A stretch of 64,000 bases of DNA from Cornus controversa (lineage: Eukaryota > Streptophyta > Magnoliopsida > Cornales > Cornaceae): assembly GCA_026545225.1 (NCBI GenBank), contig CM048848.1:48268306-48332305 (forward strand), given 5' to 3'. Shown in pieces: positions 14,901-29,900 of this stretch (position 1 is the first letter of the stretch; each line of letters opens with the position of its first letter). The translations under genes and the position numbers were made by a program. Under the pieces are notes generated by a model. The model searched no databases. It was not told where the DNA came from and worked only from the letters and a program-made list of their open reading frames with translations.

Positions 14901-17900
14901 TCTGAATTTAGCAGGTATAATTTTGACTATATATCTCATCCCTAGTTAGTTGTTCATTTCATTTATTAAAACTTATCTTTAGCTTACCATCTATTTTTTG
15001 TAAGAAAATAATTGTCTTATTCTTAATTAACTTTTCACCTTTATCATCTTCTTTTCTTACATATCATACAACAGCCATTCTTTTTAACAAGTGTTGTATG
15101 TTAAACTAGCTTTTACATAAAATTCAACACTGAACTTGAGAGTTAAGCCTGGGCTGCAGTTTTGAAATTTTATTGTGGTATCTCATGCTGTCCACTTCCA
15201 TCCTACATTTAATACAAACATTGGTATGTAGTGACAAATGTTTCCAAAACTTTTGTAGCAGTTTTTGCAAATAAATTTGTAATGCATCTTGTCCTTTCTT
15301 TCACTTGTGCCATCACTTCCATGTGCAAATATTTTCTCTTTGTTTTAGATGTTGTAGGTGTAAAACTGGCCATTCACAGAAAGTATCAACTCAGTTGATT
15401 TTAGATTTTGCTCTTTTCAACTTATTTGGATTACAATTGACAATTTTTTGTTGCAGAATAGAGACTGAAAGATTTGGGATTATTTTATTGCTTGTTGTTT
15501 GTTCATATGTGATCGACATTAAGCTTTGAACTTTGGACCTTCAAATCCATTTGTCTTTTTTATTTTTTGGAGTATTTCGGTAGCAAATTTTCTTTGATGA
15601 GTTCAGCTGAGTTGAATTGAATCACCTGAAAAGTCTTTTCTTTAGCCTTCATATACCAACCCCCTCGCTCCCCTCTCTTCAATTGGAAGGAAAATAGTTA
15701 ACTTATTGTACATGTGGATCTTATGAATATCACTGACAGCTGTTACTGTGTATGTGTCAGATACGGAAATATGGATGAACTGAAGGTTCTTGTGAAGAGA
15801 TTCCATGAAGTTGATATCAAGGTTCTTGGAGATGTTGTCTTAAATCACCGCTGCGCACACTCTAAGAATCAAAATGGTGTTTGGAATATTTTTGGTGGTC
15901 GTTTAAATTGGGATGATAGTGCAGTTGTTGCGGATGATCCACATTTCCAGGTTATACTTCTTTGTCATAGATTGTAAAAGTCCAGTAGTTCAATCCATGG
16001 TATGAAACCTCGATGAGATAGGCGAGATAATAATCATGACATGCAGTGTCAGCTCTTTTCAAGATGAACATGAATGGTGGATCTCATTTTAGCCTTTTTA
16101 ACTGGAGTTATCATAATTTTTAGAATATCTGCTCAATATATCAAATTCCCAATAATATAGTTGTCTGCATCTAAATTTTGGCAATCTAATCTCTGATAAA
16201 TTTTATGTATTGGCCAGCATATAACAGATGTTGCTGATAATATCTTTCCACTTTCTTATACGATATTTTTCTCGAGCAATGTGTGAATGGAAACGGATGT
16301 AACCATTACTCTCTTTTTTCTGGTACAACCAAATTCTACCTCCCTTGGTTTCTTTTGTCATTATTGAGGTTTAGCTTATTGGCAATGCCTTGCAATGATG
16401 ACTCCCATAATCAGCAATTGAAGACTGTAATGACAGTTTTAGGGTGCCAGCAATTTTTAGGGTAATCCCCCTTCTCAGCAGCTGTTTTGGTTGAGTCTCC
16501 TCAACCTTTTCTTCATATTTCCTTAGATCTAATTATCTCTCTCTCTCTCTCTCCCAAATACTCCCAAACTAGTGTTTCCTTAATTCGTCTGCTTGAACTT
16601 ATTTTCCCGAACTTTTTTGAAGTATTAAAATTTATCTCTGATCTAGGGGCTATCATGAAGTAAATTGGATCCAGAGCCCAATGTTTTTAGCTACTAATGA
16701 AGTAAATGTTTTTAGCTTCTATATTTATTTTATTAGCGAGAAGATCTATTATTGCTTTTGCATGTCATAAGAAATTTGAAGTAGGCGCAAATTCTCCCAA
16801 TTTGTGTCCAACGATACGATCTGTTATATAAATAGGTAAATGCACCTTTCCAACAAGAACTTTAATGATATCAAAGGCAACCTTGTTGATTTTTACTTTA
16901 TGTTCCTCTTGGAAGTGCATGGTGTGAGTGTATTACAATCATAATACAAATTCATTTTTACTCAACTTCTCAATGTCCCTTTTGCACTTGATTTCTTGCA
17001 AGCATGTTATGCATACATTTTTTCTGTGACACCATGATCCATATTGCTCATATACTTGTATTGATTCACTTTAATGATTTTTAAAGTTTAGTGGAAATTT
17101 TCTATGACTTGATACCAATTTCTGTTGCATTATAAGAAAACTGAATATTCGATATCTTTGTATTTTACAACTTTGATATGATGGTTGATGAGGAACATTA
17201 CCCACTTCTGGTCTCACAACAGTAGATTTAGGGGAAGGACGACTTGAGACAAATCTAACTTGGTATTTCACAAAGTGGCTGCTTTGCGGCTCGAAATTGC
17301 CCTAATGGCACTGATGTTCAAGCGTAACACCACCGAACCAGGCAATTTTCATATGATGGTTGATTAACCAGTTCAATCATGGATGTTGACTTTTAGCATC
17401 TATGGAAAGCCAGTGGAGTGAAGATGAACCAATGATAGTTGTTATGTGTCTATATCTCACCTTTAATACTGAAGTTACTTAATGGATTGGCTCGTGTATG
17501 ACGTACAAAGAGACAACTAACTTTGTTCCTAAGTGCTCATTGCCACGGGGTAGTAATAATTTGGCCATTCTACGAAGTAGTTTAATAACCACAATAAGTC
17601 TTGGTGAAAATTATAACATATCATCTGTAGTTTCAGATGTTGTTTGAAAACTCAAACAGCTCAGGAAACAATTTCATGTGTAGGTGTAATGTGTCAGTTA
17701 AAAGTAATGGTATCACTTGGGTGTCTTATCATATATCTGCTTTCTTTTTTTCTGGTCCACCATACTTTTCCATTACTCAGGGTAGGTCTAGTAACTGAAT
17801 TTTTGAAATCTTACATTGTATAGGACTTCAAATATATTGTATTTCTGTTTTTTCATCTGTACCTTCTACTTTATTTGGATCTTTTTTGTTTTTTGTTTCT

Positions 17901-20900
17901 CTTCCACAAGTATAAATTTAAAGCAGAAAGAACAATTACCTAGTTCTGCCAAGTTTGCCGTCAATTTCTATCTTCTTCTTGTAATATGACTCAAAATACC
18001 ATGCTTCACTTGATCATCTGATTTATGTGTTTGCTTGCTGTGTATATGCTTTAAAAGTGATGTGTTTGCATGTAATGCACCTACTGAATGCATCTGCAGC
18101 AGCAGCAAGCGTCAGTAGAATGACTAAACTTATCTGTTGGCTAGTGCACATCCTATTTTATGTGAACCAGGCCAGTGTCGCGTTGTTACTTTTTTTTTCC
18201 CTGTTGGGACACCACTTGCCTTAAAAGGTTAAGCTGTTGGGGTTAGGCCAAACAATTTACATTAAACTTCAATACCATTCCTCACATACAATGCACTAGC
18301 ACATGGAGAGACGGCACATAAAACAGTGCAAAGTGCAATATAGAGACGGATTGGGGGAGACTTGGGCCAAAGGACCACTTGGCAAAAAGTCTCAAGTTGT
18401 TATGGAATAGGCCAAACAATATATATATCAAACTCCAACACCTCTATTCTAATAATTGAGCAACTTGCAACTTACAGGAATCCCTTCCAGACTGTTAACT
18501 GCATACGCATGATTTTAAACTGTGGAATATCTGCTTATGTTGCATGAACATTATGGGATGTGTAAACTATTTTGTTTTTGTCATACAGGGGAGGGGCAAC
18601 AAGAGCAGTGGAGATAATTTTCATGCTGCTCCAAATATTGATCATTCACAAGAATTTGTGAGGCGAGATCTCAAAGAATGGTTGCAGTGGCTGAGGTTTG
18701 TCATCTTGACCGTCTTTTGAGGTTTCACTGATAAGTTGATTTTCTTTTCAACGGTAGAAGCAATTAAATACATACACATTGTCTTTGATAAGTAAGTTGA
18801 AGCAATTACTGTATGTGGAAAATGACTTCATAAATAATCCCTTATAAGCAGAAATCCAAACCCCTTCTTTAGAGCTCTTAGACTGAATTCCTTGCCGGAT
18901 AAGGATTGGGAAACCAATTATTAGTTTCTCTACAACAAAAATTTCATCAAGAAGTCCTAATAAATTAGAAAGTTGAGAAAAGTCCTGAACAAAAACAGTA
19001 ATTATTTATTGAATATTCTATAAGATATATAAGGTTAATATTTATATATTGAAAAGCAAAATTTAAGTTCCTAATAGTTCTGGTCGTAGCCAAAGTGGCT
19101 CAAGAGTTGTGTTTGGGATCAAATGTTATCAACACTACCATGCAACATAACACAGGAATTGAAGGAAGTATAGACGATGCAGAAACGAACATTACTATGC
19201 TGGACAAAGGCTCAGAACACACGGTCTCTGGAAAATTGAAAACATTTCTAGGTTAATTTATGGTAGAAGCTAGTTATTTTGGACTCGACTCTACATTACA
19301 TAAAGTAAGTGGACAAGCTACCAATCAAATATTTCAATTTTGCATTTTTTTAGTTTCTAATAAATTACAACCACCATCACCACCACTACCACTGCCAAGC
19401 CTTTCTCTCAACTACTTGGGGTCGGCTACATAAATCCTATGTTCCATTCTGCTCTAAGGCCATTGCCTTAGTCAAACCACATGTTATCATGTCATTTTTT
19501 ACTAACTCTATCCATGTTAATTTTGGTCTTCCTCTTCCCTTGAGTATTACCCTCAATGTGGACTATGTCACTCGTCCTAAGTGACGCATTTAAACGTCTT
19601 CTTTGCACATGTCCAAACCATCTTAACCAATTTTCTCTCATTTTATCTCCAATTTGTGCTACTACAACCATCTCTTGAATGTGATCATTTCTAGTTTTAC
19701 CGCACATCCATCTCAACATTCGCATTTTCGCCACACTTTATGCATGTGTTGTTGTTTTCTAGCTACCCGACTATGCCTTTAAGTATGGCTAGTCTAATAA
19801 CGGTTCGATAGAACTTTGCTTTTAATCTTATGGGAATACGCCTATCACACAATATACTAGATGAACTCCTCCCCCCCCCCCCCCCCCCCCCACATTTAAC
19901 CCATCCTGCCTTAATTCTATGATTAACGTCATCTCCAATTTCTTTTTCATTATGAATAATTGAACCTAAATAACAAAATTGTTCGCTTTTTTATACCTCT
20001 TGATTTTCAATCCTCACTGCATCCTCATTTGTATTTCTAGATTTACAAAAGTTACACTCCATGTATTCAGTTTTATTTCTACTTATCTTAAACCCTTTTA
20101 ATTCTAGAGCTTCTCTCCAAACCTCCAATTGGGCATTAATTCCTTCTCTAGTCTCATCGACTAAAACAATATCATCGCAAATAACATACACTATGGAATC
20201 TCACCTTGGATGTGACTTGTCAACTCATCCATAATTAAGGCAAAAAGGTATGAGCTTAATGCTCCTTGATGTAATAAATTGTGGAGTCTAATGAATGCAT
20301 CTCATACTCGGGTTGAAATCTCTAAATATAGAGGAAAACAGTCCCCGTGTTGGCTTTAAGTACATTGCACAAACAGAATCAAACCTTGATTCTCAACCAC
20401 AAAATGCAACATTTCCAAGTAGATCTTACCGTCGTTCTCCTGATTGCTCATATAATCAGCACCTACATATTCGTTGGATAAGCGGTTGCAGTGATAGGTT
20501 CATAGGAGGATTCAAATAGATTGGAACAGTGGTGCATAATTATTGTCGGGTCCATTTTATCTTTTGTTTTCCTCCTTTTGTGTGTGTTGGGGGGTAGGGG
20601 GTAAGGGTGACAATTTCCCCCGCCCCGACCCTAATGGAGGGGATTTGGTATGCCCCTAGTAGAAGTAGGGGCGGGTATGGTTTTTTAAGAAAACCCGCCT
20701 AGTACCCGGCCATCCCTGCCTCGATTATACACACACACACACACACACACACATATATGTTGTAAAAACAGCCGATGAACCAAACACAATCACGAAATAC
20801 GACACAAAATGAAACAAGCACAACACACAGAACACAAGAATTTATGTGGTTAGGCGATGTGCCTACGTCCACGGCGAAGATCCAGTGAAAGATTTCACCA

Positions 20901-23900
20901 TGCGAAAATAAAAAAATTACAAGTTTAATCAAACCTTGATTCTCAACCACAAAATGCAACATTTCCAAGTAGATCTTACCGTCGTTCTCCTGATTGCTCA
21001 TATAATCAGCACCTACATATTCGTTGGATAAGCGGTTGCAGTGATAGGTTCATAGGAGGATTCAAATAGATTGGAACAGTGGTGCATAATTATTGTCGGG
21101 TCCATTTTATCTTTTGTTTTCCTCCTTTTGTGTGTGTTGGGGGGTAGGGGGTAAGGGTGACAATTTCCCCCGCCCCGACCCTAATGGAGGGGATTTGGTA
21201 TGCCCCTAGTAGAAGTAGGGGCGGGTATGGTTTTTTAAGAAAACCCGCCTAGTACCCGGCCATCCCTGCCTCGATTATACACACACACACACACACACAC
21301 ACATATATGTTGTAAAAACAGCCGATGAACCAAACACAATCACGAAATACGACACAAAATGAAACAAGCACAACACACAGAACACAAGAATTTATGTGGT
21401 TAGGCGATGTGCCTACGTCCACGGCGAAGATCCAGTGAAAGATTTCACCATGCGAAAATAAAAAAATTACAAGTTTCAACCCAAACCCTAGCTCTCGATG
21501 TCTCACTCTTTTTTTACGTTTTCGGTGCTCTCTCGTTACTCACTCCAAACCCATAGATGCCCTTATATATCAGGCTACAAGAGAGTTCTAATCCGAGTCC
21601 AAAACCCGCAAGCGAAAAACAGGTCATAAAATTTTTTGGTCAAAATTCGGTTGCAACGCAACCCTGGCCAAGACAAAAATTGGGCCACAACATAACAATA
21701 TATATATATATATATATATATATGCAGTGTACCATTTCTTTTATTATTATATTACTTATATAAATATAGTATACTAGCTGATAGCCACTAGGGTTTATTC
21801 TCTTCAGTAAAAAATGATTTTCAAATTTCATCCCTGGGTCTGACTGAACAACAAAACGAGAATGAGAGTTAGAGAAACTAAGAAGTTATTTGAAGCCTTA
21901 TAGATCTCTTAGCGATGATTTTATCCCGGTGAAGTTGTGACGGTACTCTCTTTTTCTCTCTCTCTCTCTTTATCTTATTTTGCTATATTCCTCTCTTTAT
22001 CTTGTGGCTGAAAGAGAACTTTCTACTGATTCGTTGGTAAGTGTATCAATTAAATTACCACACTTCGCAATAGAACGAATTCCTTACAGAATAGGGCTAT
22101 CGAAAGGGGTGTCGAACCTCTGGGACCATGGTCTGATTGAGTTGAATTGTTAGGACTAATTCTAATTAAATTTAAAAGAAATAAGTTGCTGATTTTTATT
22201 TTAAATTAACTAATGAAGCAATTGAACAAAAGCAATAAAATCTATTGAGTGTAGAGAATATAAGATATATCTAGGGTTATTGATTTCACCACTAACTTCA
22301 CAATCAATGGCTAATTGAACTATGAGGAATTATATCATGCATAAGTGGTGTCGGTGGTTACAAGCTCACCTTCATCCGTCAAGAAGATAACATATGATTA
22401 AGGCTAAGTCATATACTATCTTTGATTGGCATGTGCCATCTACCTAACTACTCTACTCTGGGGTGCAATATGGTTCATCTTCTCTAGGCATAATCCATCA
22501 AAGTTGTTAATGATATATTCAATAATTACTATTGTGTAATAATCACTCTCATAATAACAGAAAATAAGAGAGATTGAGTTCAATAACAATAACTAAATAT
22601 CTAAGATAAGATAAGAAATCATTGAAACTGAATTTATAAGACTTTTATTGCTCAATTCTATAAAAAGAACCCTCTAAATTACACAATCTATGTATGAATA
22701 CAAAAATCCCCAATAATTAGAACAATCAAACCATTGATGCTTAGTTAGGGCTACATCAAAACCCTAGTGGATGAACTAGCCGCTCATGGTAGAAGAAGAA
22801 GTTTCAACGGTTGAGAAAGAAGACATCATCTCCATGGAAGTATTCCTACGCCTTATTCTCTAATGATTCTCCACTTCAAAAGCTCTTCAAAGCTGCTGCC
22901 AAGCCTTCCCAATACAGTCCCAATTCGTCACTTTTAATAGCCAAGAGAATATGAAGAGTCCCCACCTAATTAGGAGACAATTAGGGTTTTTCGTAGGTCC
23001 TAAACAGTGGATTTTTCTGCTGACGTTCGGCCCAGAGTTTGACCTAGTTGAAGTCCGATTCACAGAATTTACGTGAAATACAAAAGTGTCCAGAATCGAA
23101 TTTCGTTCAACTTACGCGGAAATTAAGTCGAATTGACGCTCTGAAATATGACTTTCTGGCCACTTTTCAAAACGGGATTAAAACTGGATTATTCGCAGAA
23201 TTGGGCTTCAGGCCCGTAATCTCCTTAAGCAGTTATAATTCTATTGGACCACTTTCTTGGGCTGATTTGAGTTAAAATATGGAGTTGAATGGATCCATTT
23301 GATGTAGGCTTCATATAATCCTCTTGCATGTTATCTTTAAAAGCCCAAAATCATGGTTTTAACTAAAATAATCATTAAAGCCCTAAAAATACAGAAAACA
23401 CTAAAACGAAGTAAAATCACAAATAATCTATCACTAAGAGAATAAAATATGCAAATTAAGAGGGTAGAATACGTAACATTCAACGTCGATCATCTACCTT
23501 TCTCTCTCTATCTTGTGTACATAATAGATCTACAATAAAAATTTCCTTGAAGACCAGAACTATTTCTATCTCCATCTACATATGACTGTAGGAGTGTTAC
23601 ATCATCGTTTGAGTACATTTAGCCCAAACATTGAATTTACAGCAAATAAAGCAAAGGATTTTAGGAATTCTACTATTCCTCTCTCTCTAAATGGGGTGGT
23701 GGTGGTATGCTTACCACAAACCCGTTAGGGTTCTTAATGGGAGATGGATTGAGTATTTCGATATTTCCTTAACGGGGCGGGGTAAAGTTTCGGTACACCC
23801 GCCCTGTTGCCATCCCTTTGGGGGGGGGGGGGGTAGTGATTATCCCGTGTTTAATTACATTACCAGCTAGATGCTTCATCTAAAACTTCTTCCCAAGTTC

Positions 23901-26900
23901 TGTGGCTCTCCTGGAGATTGTTATAGGATCATGGTTGCGTAGTCAACAATGAAACTTAACCCAATGGCTGAACTCATCAACTGCAATTTTTCATAATTAA
24001 AGCCATACTAGATGAAATTTGAGGAACCTATTTGTACTTTTAGTAATGGTACCTCTAACAGTGTGACATATATGTACTTTTAGTAATGGTACCTCTAATG
24101 GTGTGACATAGTGTTTGAAAAGGAGGAAACTATGTTATAACATCTTCATTAGCTTTGTAAGAAGAGAGGGTGAGGCTTGGCTCAACGGTAAGGTTGCTCC
24201 ATTGTAACTTGAAGGTTACTGGTTCGAAACAAGGAAACAACTTCTCTGTATGTGGGGGTAAGGCTGCATACATCTGACCCTCCCTAGACCTGCAATGGCG
24301 GAAGCCTCATGCACTGGGTTTTCCCTTTATTAGCTTTGTTAGAAAACAATAATAGAGTCAAAAGGGTCTGAAAATTAGTAAAGTGAAAACAAAATATATG
24401 GAATGTAAATTCAACAATATAAAATGTTAATAATGTATAACAGTTCTAAAGTCAAAGAAATGTTCAAAGTGACCATTTTTGTTATTTAGGATCAATAATA
24501 TAAAGTAATGGGGAGATAGAGATGTTGTCATAAGTAGGATTAAAACAATTTAGGTGAAGTGGAGGCAGACTAGTGGTATCGTGATATGTGGATATGAAAT
24601 AGGTTAAATGGAAAATTCTATAGGACGGTTAGTCAATTATTAGACCATCTTATATGGAGCAACATTGAAGAAGAAATAAGAATAATGCATTCATGTCGTC
24701 GAAATGGGAATTTTGAGGTGGATAAGGGGAGTAATTAGGAGGGACATGAAAAGGAAGTGTTGATGGCGTTAAAGAGGTGTATTGGGGACAAAGCCTCGGG
24801 CCTGAATAGTTTTTCCATGAGATTTCTTCTTGAGAGCTAGGAGGTGGTTAAGGGAAAGGTGATGGACATTTTTCATGCTTTTCACTCATAGGGCTGGTTT
24901 GAGAAATGCTTGAATTTTTCCTTTATTGCCCTTGTCCCCAATAGTGTGTGTGTGTGTGTGTGGGGGGGGGGGGGGTATGTTAGGTACTTTCGACCTATTA
25001 GTTTGGTGGGTTGTATTTACAAACTAATCGCCAAGGTCCTAGCCCTGAGGATGAGGGATGTTATGGATGATGTCATTTCGAAATCCCAAAATGCTTTTGT
25101 TGGCGTGTGCCAGATTTTGGATTTGGCTCTCATTGCTAGTGAGTGTGTGGATTCCATATTAAGCATTGGGGTTCCAGGGGTTCTTTGAAAGCTCAACATT
25201 GAGAGGGCCTATGATAACGTCAGTTGGAGTTGCTTGCTTTATTTGATGGAGAGGATAGGCTTTGGGGAGAAGTGGAGGTGGATTGAGTTTTGTATTTTCT
25301 CAGTTCTTGTGAACGAGTCTTAGACAAGTTTCTTTAGTAGTTCACGAGGTCTGTGGTAGGGGGATCCGCTCTCCCCCCTTTTTTGTTTATTATTGTGATA
25401 GAGGCTCTTAACAGATTGATGAGGAGGGTAGTGGAGTTGGGCTTAATCAGAGGTTTCAGGATGGGCAGGGACTCTTCCAGTCAGTTGGAAATTTCCCACC
25501 TATTGTTTTAAGATGACACTTTAGTTTTTTGTGATGCAGATGAGTTTCAAATGAGATATTTGAGGTTTGTTTTTGATTTGCTTTCAGGCAGTCTCTGGTT
25601 TGAAAGTCAATGTGGGGAAGAGTGTTTTGGTTTCGATGGGGGAAGTTGCGGAGATCTTTGTTCTAGCTGAGTATCCCCTTTGATGTGGAGTTAGCTCTTT
25701 CCCTATTTCGTGTCTGGGATTACCCTTGGGATCGCCGTGGAGAGTGGGAGGTTGGGATCCTATGGTTGAGAGATATGAGAGGAGGCTTGCGGTGTGGCAG
25801 AAGTAGTATCTTTCGAAGGGTGGGAAGGTCACCCTGATGAAGAGCACCTTGTCGAGCCTTTCTACTTACTTTCTATCCCTTTTTCAGATTCCCTCTTCAA
25901 TGGCTAGGAGGATAGAGAGGCTTCAGCGAAACTTTCTTTAGGGTGGTATGGGGAACGATTCAAATACCATCTCATTCGTTGGGAGCATGTTTGCAGGATG
26001 ATTCAATTGGGTGGCCTAGGGATTAGGGGATTGGTGCCTTTAAACAAGGCCCTATTGGGGAATTGGTTATGGAGATTTGGGGTGAAGAGGCAGAAGCTCT
26101 GGAGGAGACTTATTTCTAGCAAATTCGGGGAGGAGGGGTGGCTAGTGCTCTTTTGAGGTGAGGATTTGAGGAGGGGTGGGTGTTTAGAAATTCATCCATA
26201 AGGGGTGGGATGAATTTTCTAAATGTATTAGATTTAGGGCTCGGGATGGTAGAAACATTCGCTTTTGGAAGGACATCTAGTGTGGTGACCTCTCGTTGGC
26301 ATGCACCTTCCCTAGACTATTTCAGATTGCTTTGGATAGACACGCTTTGGTCGCCAACTATTATCAGCGTGATAGCGTGATGACGACTTGAGATGTGCGA
26401 TTTTTGAGGCATTTCCAGGATTGGGAATTAGACGACGCCATTGGGTTCTTGGAGCTGCTTTATTAACAGGAGGTGGATGGTGGTGGGTTTGACTCTCTAG
26501 TGTGGGGTCCTTCATCTCAGGGGAGGTTTGATGTTCGCTCTTTCTATAAGAGCTTTTTTGGATGTTCCGGGGCCTGCTTTCCCTTGGAAAGCTGTTTGGC
26601 GCACGAAGGCCCCTCTTAAGGTGGCCTCCTTTGTTTGGACGACAATTTTGGGGAGGATTCTAACGCTTGATAAGTTGAGGATGAGGAGACATGTTATTGT
26701 CAATTGGTGTTGCATGTGTAAGAGAGATGAAGAGTCAGTAGATCATCTTCTGTTGCATTGTCCTGTGGCCTGGGACAGTTGGTGGGGTGGGGGGAGGGGG
26801 GGGTCTTGCTTTTGGAGTTGTTTGGGGTCTAGTGAGTTATGCCTTGGTCTGCGAGAGACTGTTCAGTGGGATCCCAAGCTCGCGACTTTTGGAGGGTGGT

Positions 26901-29900
26901 GCCCCGGGAACGGAATAGGAGAATCCTTTGATGGCGAAGAGACTCCTATTGGGGTGTTGAAATTTTCTGTTTTTTTCCTCTTTTTTGTTGGGTTCTTGGA
27001 GGGAATTGTAAATCCATGGGGGAGAGAATTGATTTTTTTTGATACTTTGAGAGTTTAGTGGTCCTATTTGGTCCTTGTGTAGCTTTTGCAGGTTCCGTTC
27101 CCCGTCTGAATGCTTTTTAAAATACAATCTTACTTATCAATATATATATACAATTAGACCAGAAAATTCATCAATAAGAAAAGGAACACTAGTTAACATA
27201 GAAGGTAGAGGAAGCAAAGAGGCAGACCAAAAGCTAAAACGGCATGAAAATCTAAAAATATTTTAAGAAATTAGATATGATACGAGACTCGAGTTAATAG
27301 AAAAGAATGAAAAAAGAAAATTAATGTTGCAAATGGGACCAAGGCAAGGATGATGAGAAAAGAGTAGTATTATTGACCACTAATTTCTTAACTTGTCAGG
27401 TAGGGGAATATATGCTCTGGTATGTATGTATTTTGAAGTAAAGCTGTGTTGCCTCATTTTCTGCAATATACTTGGGCATCATTTTCTTTTTCTTTTTGGT
27501 AGATTTGATTGTGTTTTACTTGTTCGACAAGAATAGTTGTACTGTTTAACCATTGACTCCTAGGTTTGAGCACTTTGTTACTTGAACAAGACAAGTATGA
27601 GCTAAATATAGATGTAAAGTTGTATGAGTTGAAGTTTCATTCATATCTTGCATTTTCACATTTGATCTTTAACAGTTCAATGGGAGCTTTATTCTTCTTA
27701 AATTGGCGAGTAATTTCCGTGAGCTTATACTTACATACTGTTTCTGTGGATAATCGACCTGTTAACGTTTTTGCTGGTGATATGCGACCTGCAGAGAAGA
27801 AGTTGGGTATGATGGATGGAGGCTTGACTTTGTTCGGGGATTTTGGGGTGGCTATGTCAAGGACTACTTGGATTCTAGTGAACCTCACTTCGCTGTAGGC
27901 GAGTATTGGGATTCCCTCAGTTACACATATGGCGAGATGGATCACAATCAAGATGCGCATAGGCAGAGAATTGTTGACTGGATCAATGCTACTAGTGGAA
28001 CTGCTGGTGCATTTGATGTCACAACAAAAGGAATTCTTCATGCTGTAAGCATTCAAGATTCTCTTTTTGCATGTGGACTTAGCATAGACATTGAGTCAGT
28101 TTTTTGTCTATACTCAATTTTATAAATAGAATTATAAAATTGTGTTTTCAATAGCTTTTAAGAAATAATTTTTCCCCAACTTTTATTTTATTATTATTGT
28201 TTTACGTTGGAGCTTTTTGCAATTACATTAAATATTCCCATTTCTATATTATTTTAAGAATTATGTTGATTTTGTTTACGTTATGGAATCAATGTGTTCA
28301 AATGCTATATAAGAGAAATACTGACTTGATTCAATATCTAGGAACAAGTAACAGTGAACTTGGTGGAACATTGCTGCATTTCTAAAAGTATATAAAATTA
28401 TTTACATATGCTAAAACCCAAGTCCATCTTCAAATCAATGAAGATAGTTCCAAATGTTCGTGGGAGGCTACTGATTTCTGTTTTAGGATTCCACTCTTCT
28501 AGGTCAACTTGGACCATAAGCTACCATGTCTTTTGACTATATCAAGTCATGTTGAATTTGACCTTCTTCTCATCCTCGTGGAAACTTCAGCCTAGAGCAT
28601 GCCAGCCATTCTCACTTGTGCAGTTCCTAGTTTTTGCACACATGGAAAAACTATTTTCACAATTTTTTCCTTTGTTCTCGTCTTCAATCAGTGTTATTTC
28701 CAAATTTTTATGAATATATTTGTTTCTAATTCAATCATCCATTGTTTTGACAGGCAATTGTCTAAATATGATCAACTGTAACTGTTACTCAAAAAAAAAA
28801 ACTGTTACTCTTCCTGGCATGCCTGTTATCGTGGAACCTCTTCTGCTCTTAAACTTGGGAGGCTTCACAAAATCTTAAACTAAAAAAAGGAAAAAAAAAG
28901 AAAGAAAAACAGTAATTAGTTTGTAATAATGCTCTCAACTCTTGTAACACTTTTATCCTTACATCGATTTTTTCTTAGATTATTAATTGTATTATAAGAT
29001 ATTATAGTATTTACAGCACAGTTCTTTCTGTAGGCACTCGAGAGATGTGAATATTGGCGATTATCAGATCAGAAGGGAAAACCTCCAGGGGTTGTTGGGT
29101 GGTGGCCTTCTCGTGCTGTTACCTTCATAGAGAATCATGATACTGGTTCAACGCAGGTACAGACTTCTTTCTATTTGTTTTAACCATTTATTCTTGCCAT
29201 TTTCTATTTTTTTATTCAAGTAATTAGAAAATTTCAATCTGCCTAATAGGAAATTTATTAGGATAGTACTACTTATAGAAAGACTTTATGGACAAAGAGG
29301 TAAACGCACTCATAAACCTGTCAGCCTTTAATGTCATTTACTGTATAGATAAATGCACTTGCTTAATTTTAAGGCTCATGCAATGGTCAATCTTGAATTC
29401 TTGCTAATTTATTGTTCCCTTTCCTGCAATTCACTCTCTCGTGGCTTGACTCCATCTTTATTATAAACATTTTGTTTTTACTGTTTGTTTCTGAACTGGG
29501 ATCTACACAATGCACAATGAGATAGGTCTGAACTCCTCAAAGACCTCTGGGTTATCCACCTTAGGGATCAGCTCAGGGAAAGTTGAGTTGACCTGTTTTA
29601 ACAAACAGATTTCCATTTCGAAACAAGTTTGATGCAGCTTTACACACATCATGTTTGATGATTCTCCAACAGATTTGACAATAGTGGGCACTGAATCTGT
29701 CTGGACCCGGGGCTTTATTCGGGTTAAAACTCAGCACAAACTTCCCGATTTCATCTGCCATGATCTGTCGAATTAGTCCTAGCTTCTGATCCTCACTTGT
29801 AGAATGTTTAAATTGATGCTTAAAAGGACATAGACAAATTATAGCATCAGGTTGGGTGTGGGTTAAAAATTTAATCCACGAGACACGAACTGTTTTTAAT

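Noticed and set aside
20600..23830. Possible 3.2-kb hAT element between 'agggtgacaatttccccc' and 'gttgccatcccttt'
   Set aside because: End similarity is short, the left end occurs twice because of the 550-bp duplication, and no 8-bp flank was found.
24178..24235. Possible tRNA gene
   Set aside because: It has A and B boxes but no cloverleaf, and lies in a SINE with its own target duplication.
27566..27898. Open frame of 110 codons over AMY3 exon 10
   Set aside because: It is in the wrong frame; the catalytic region ([14 protein letters not shown]) is read in another frame from 27795.
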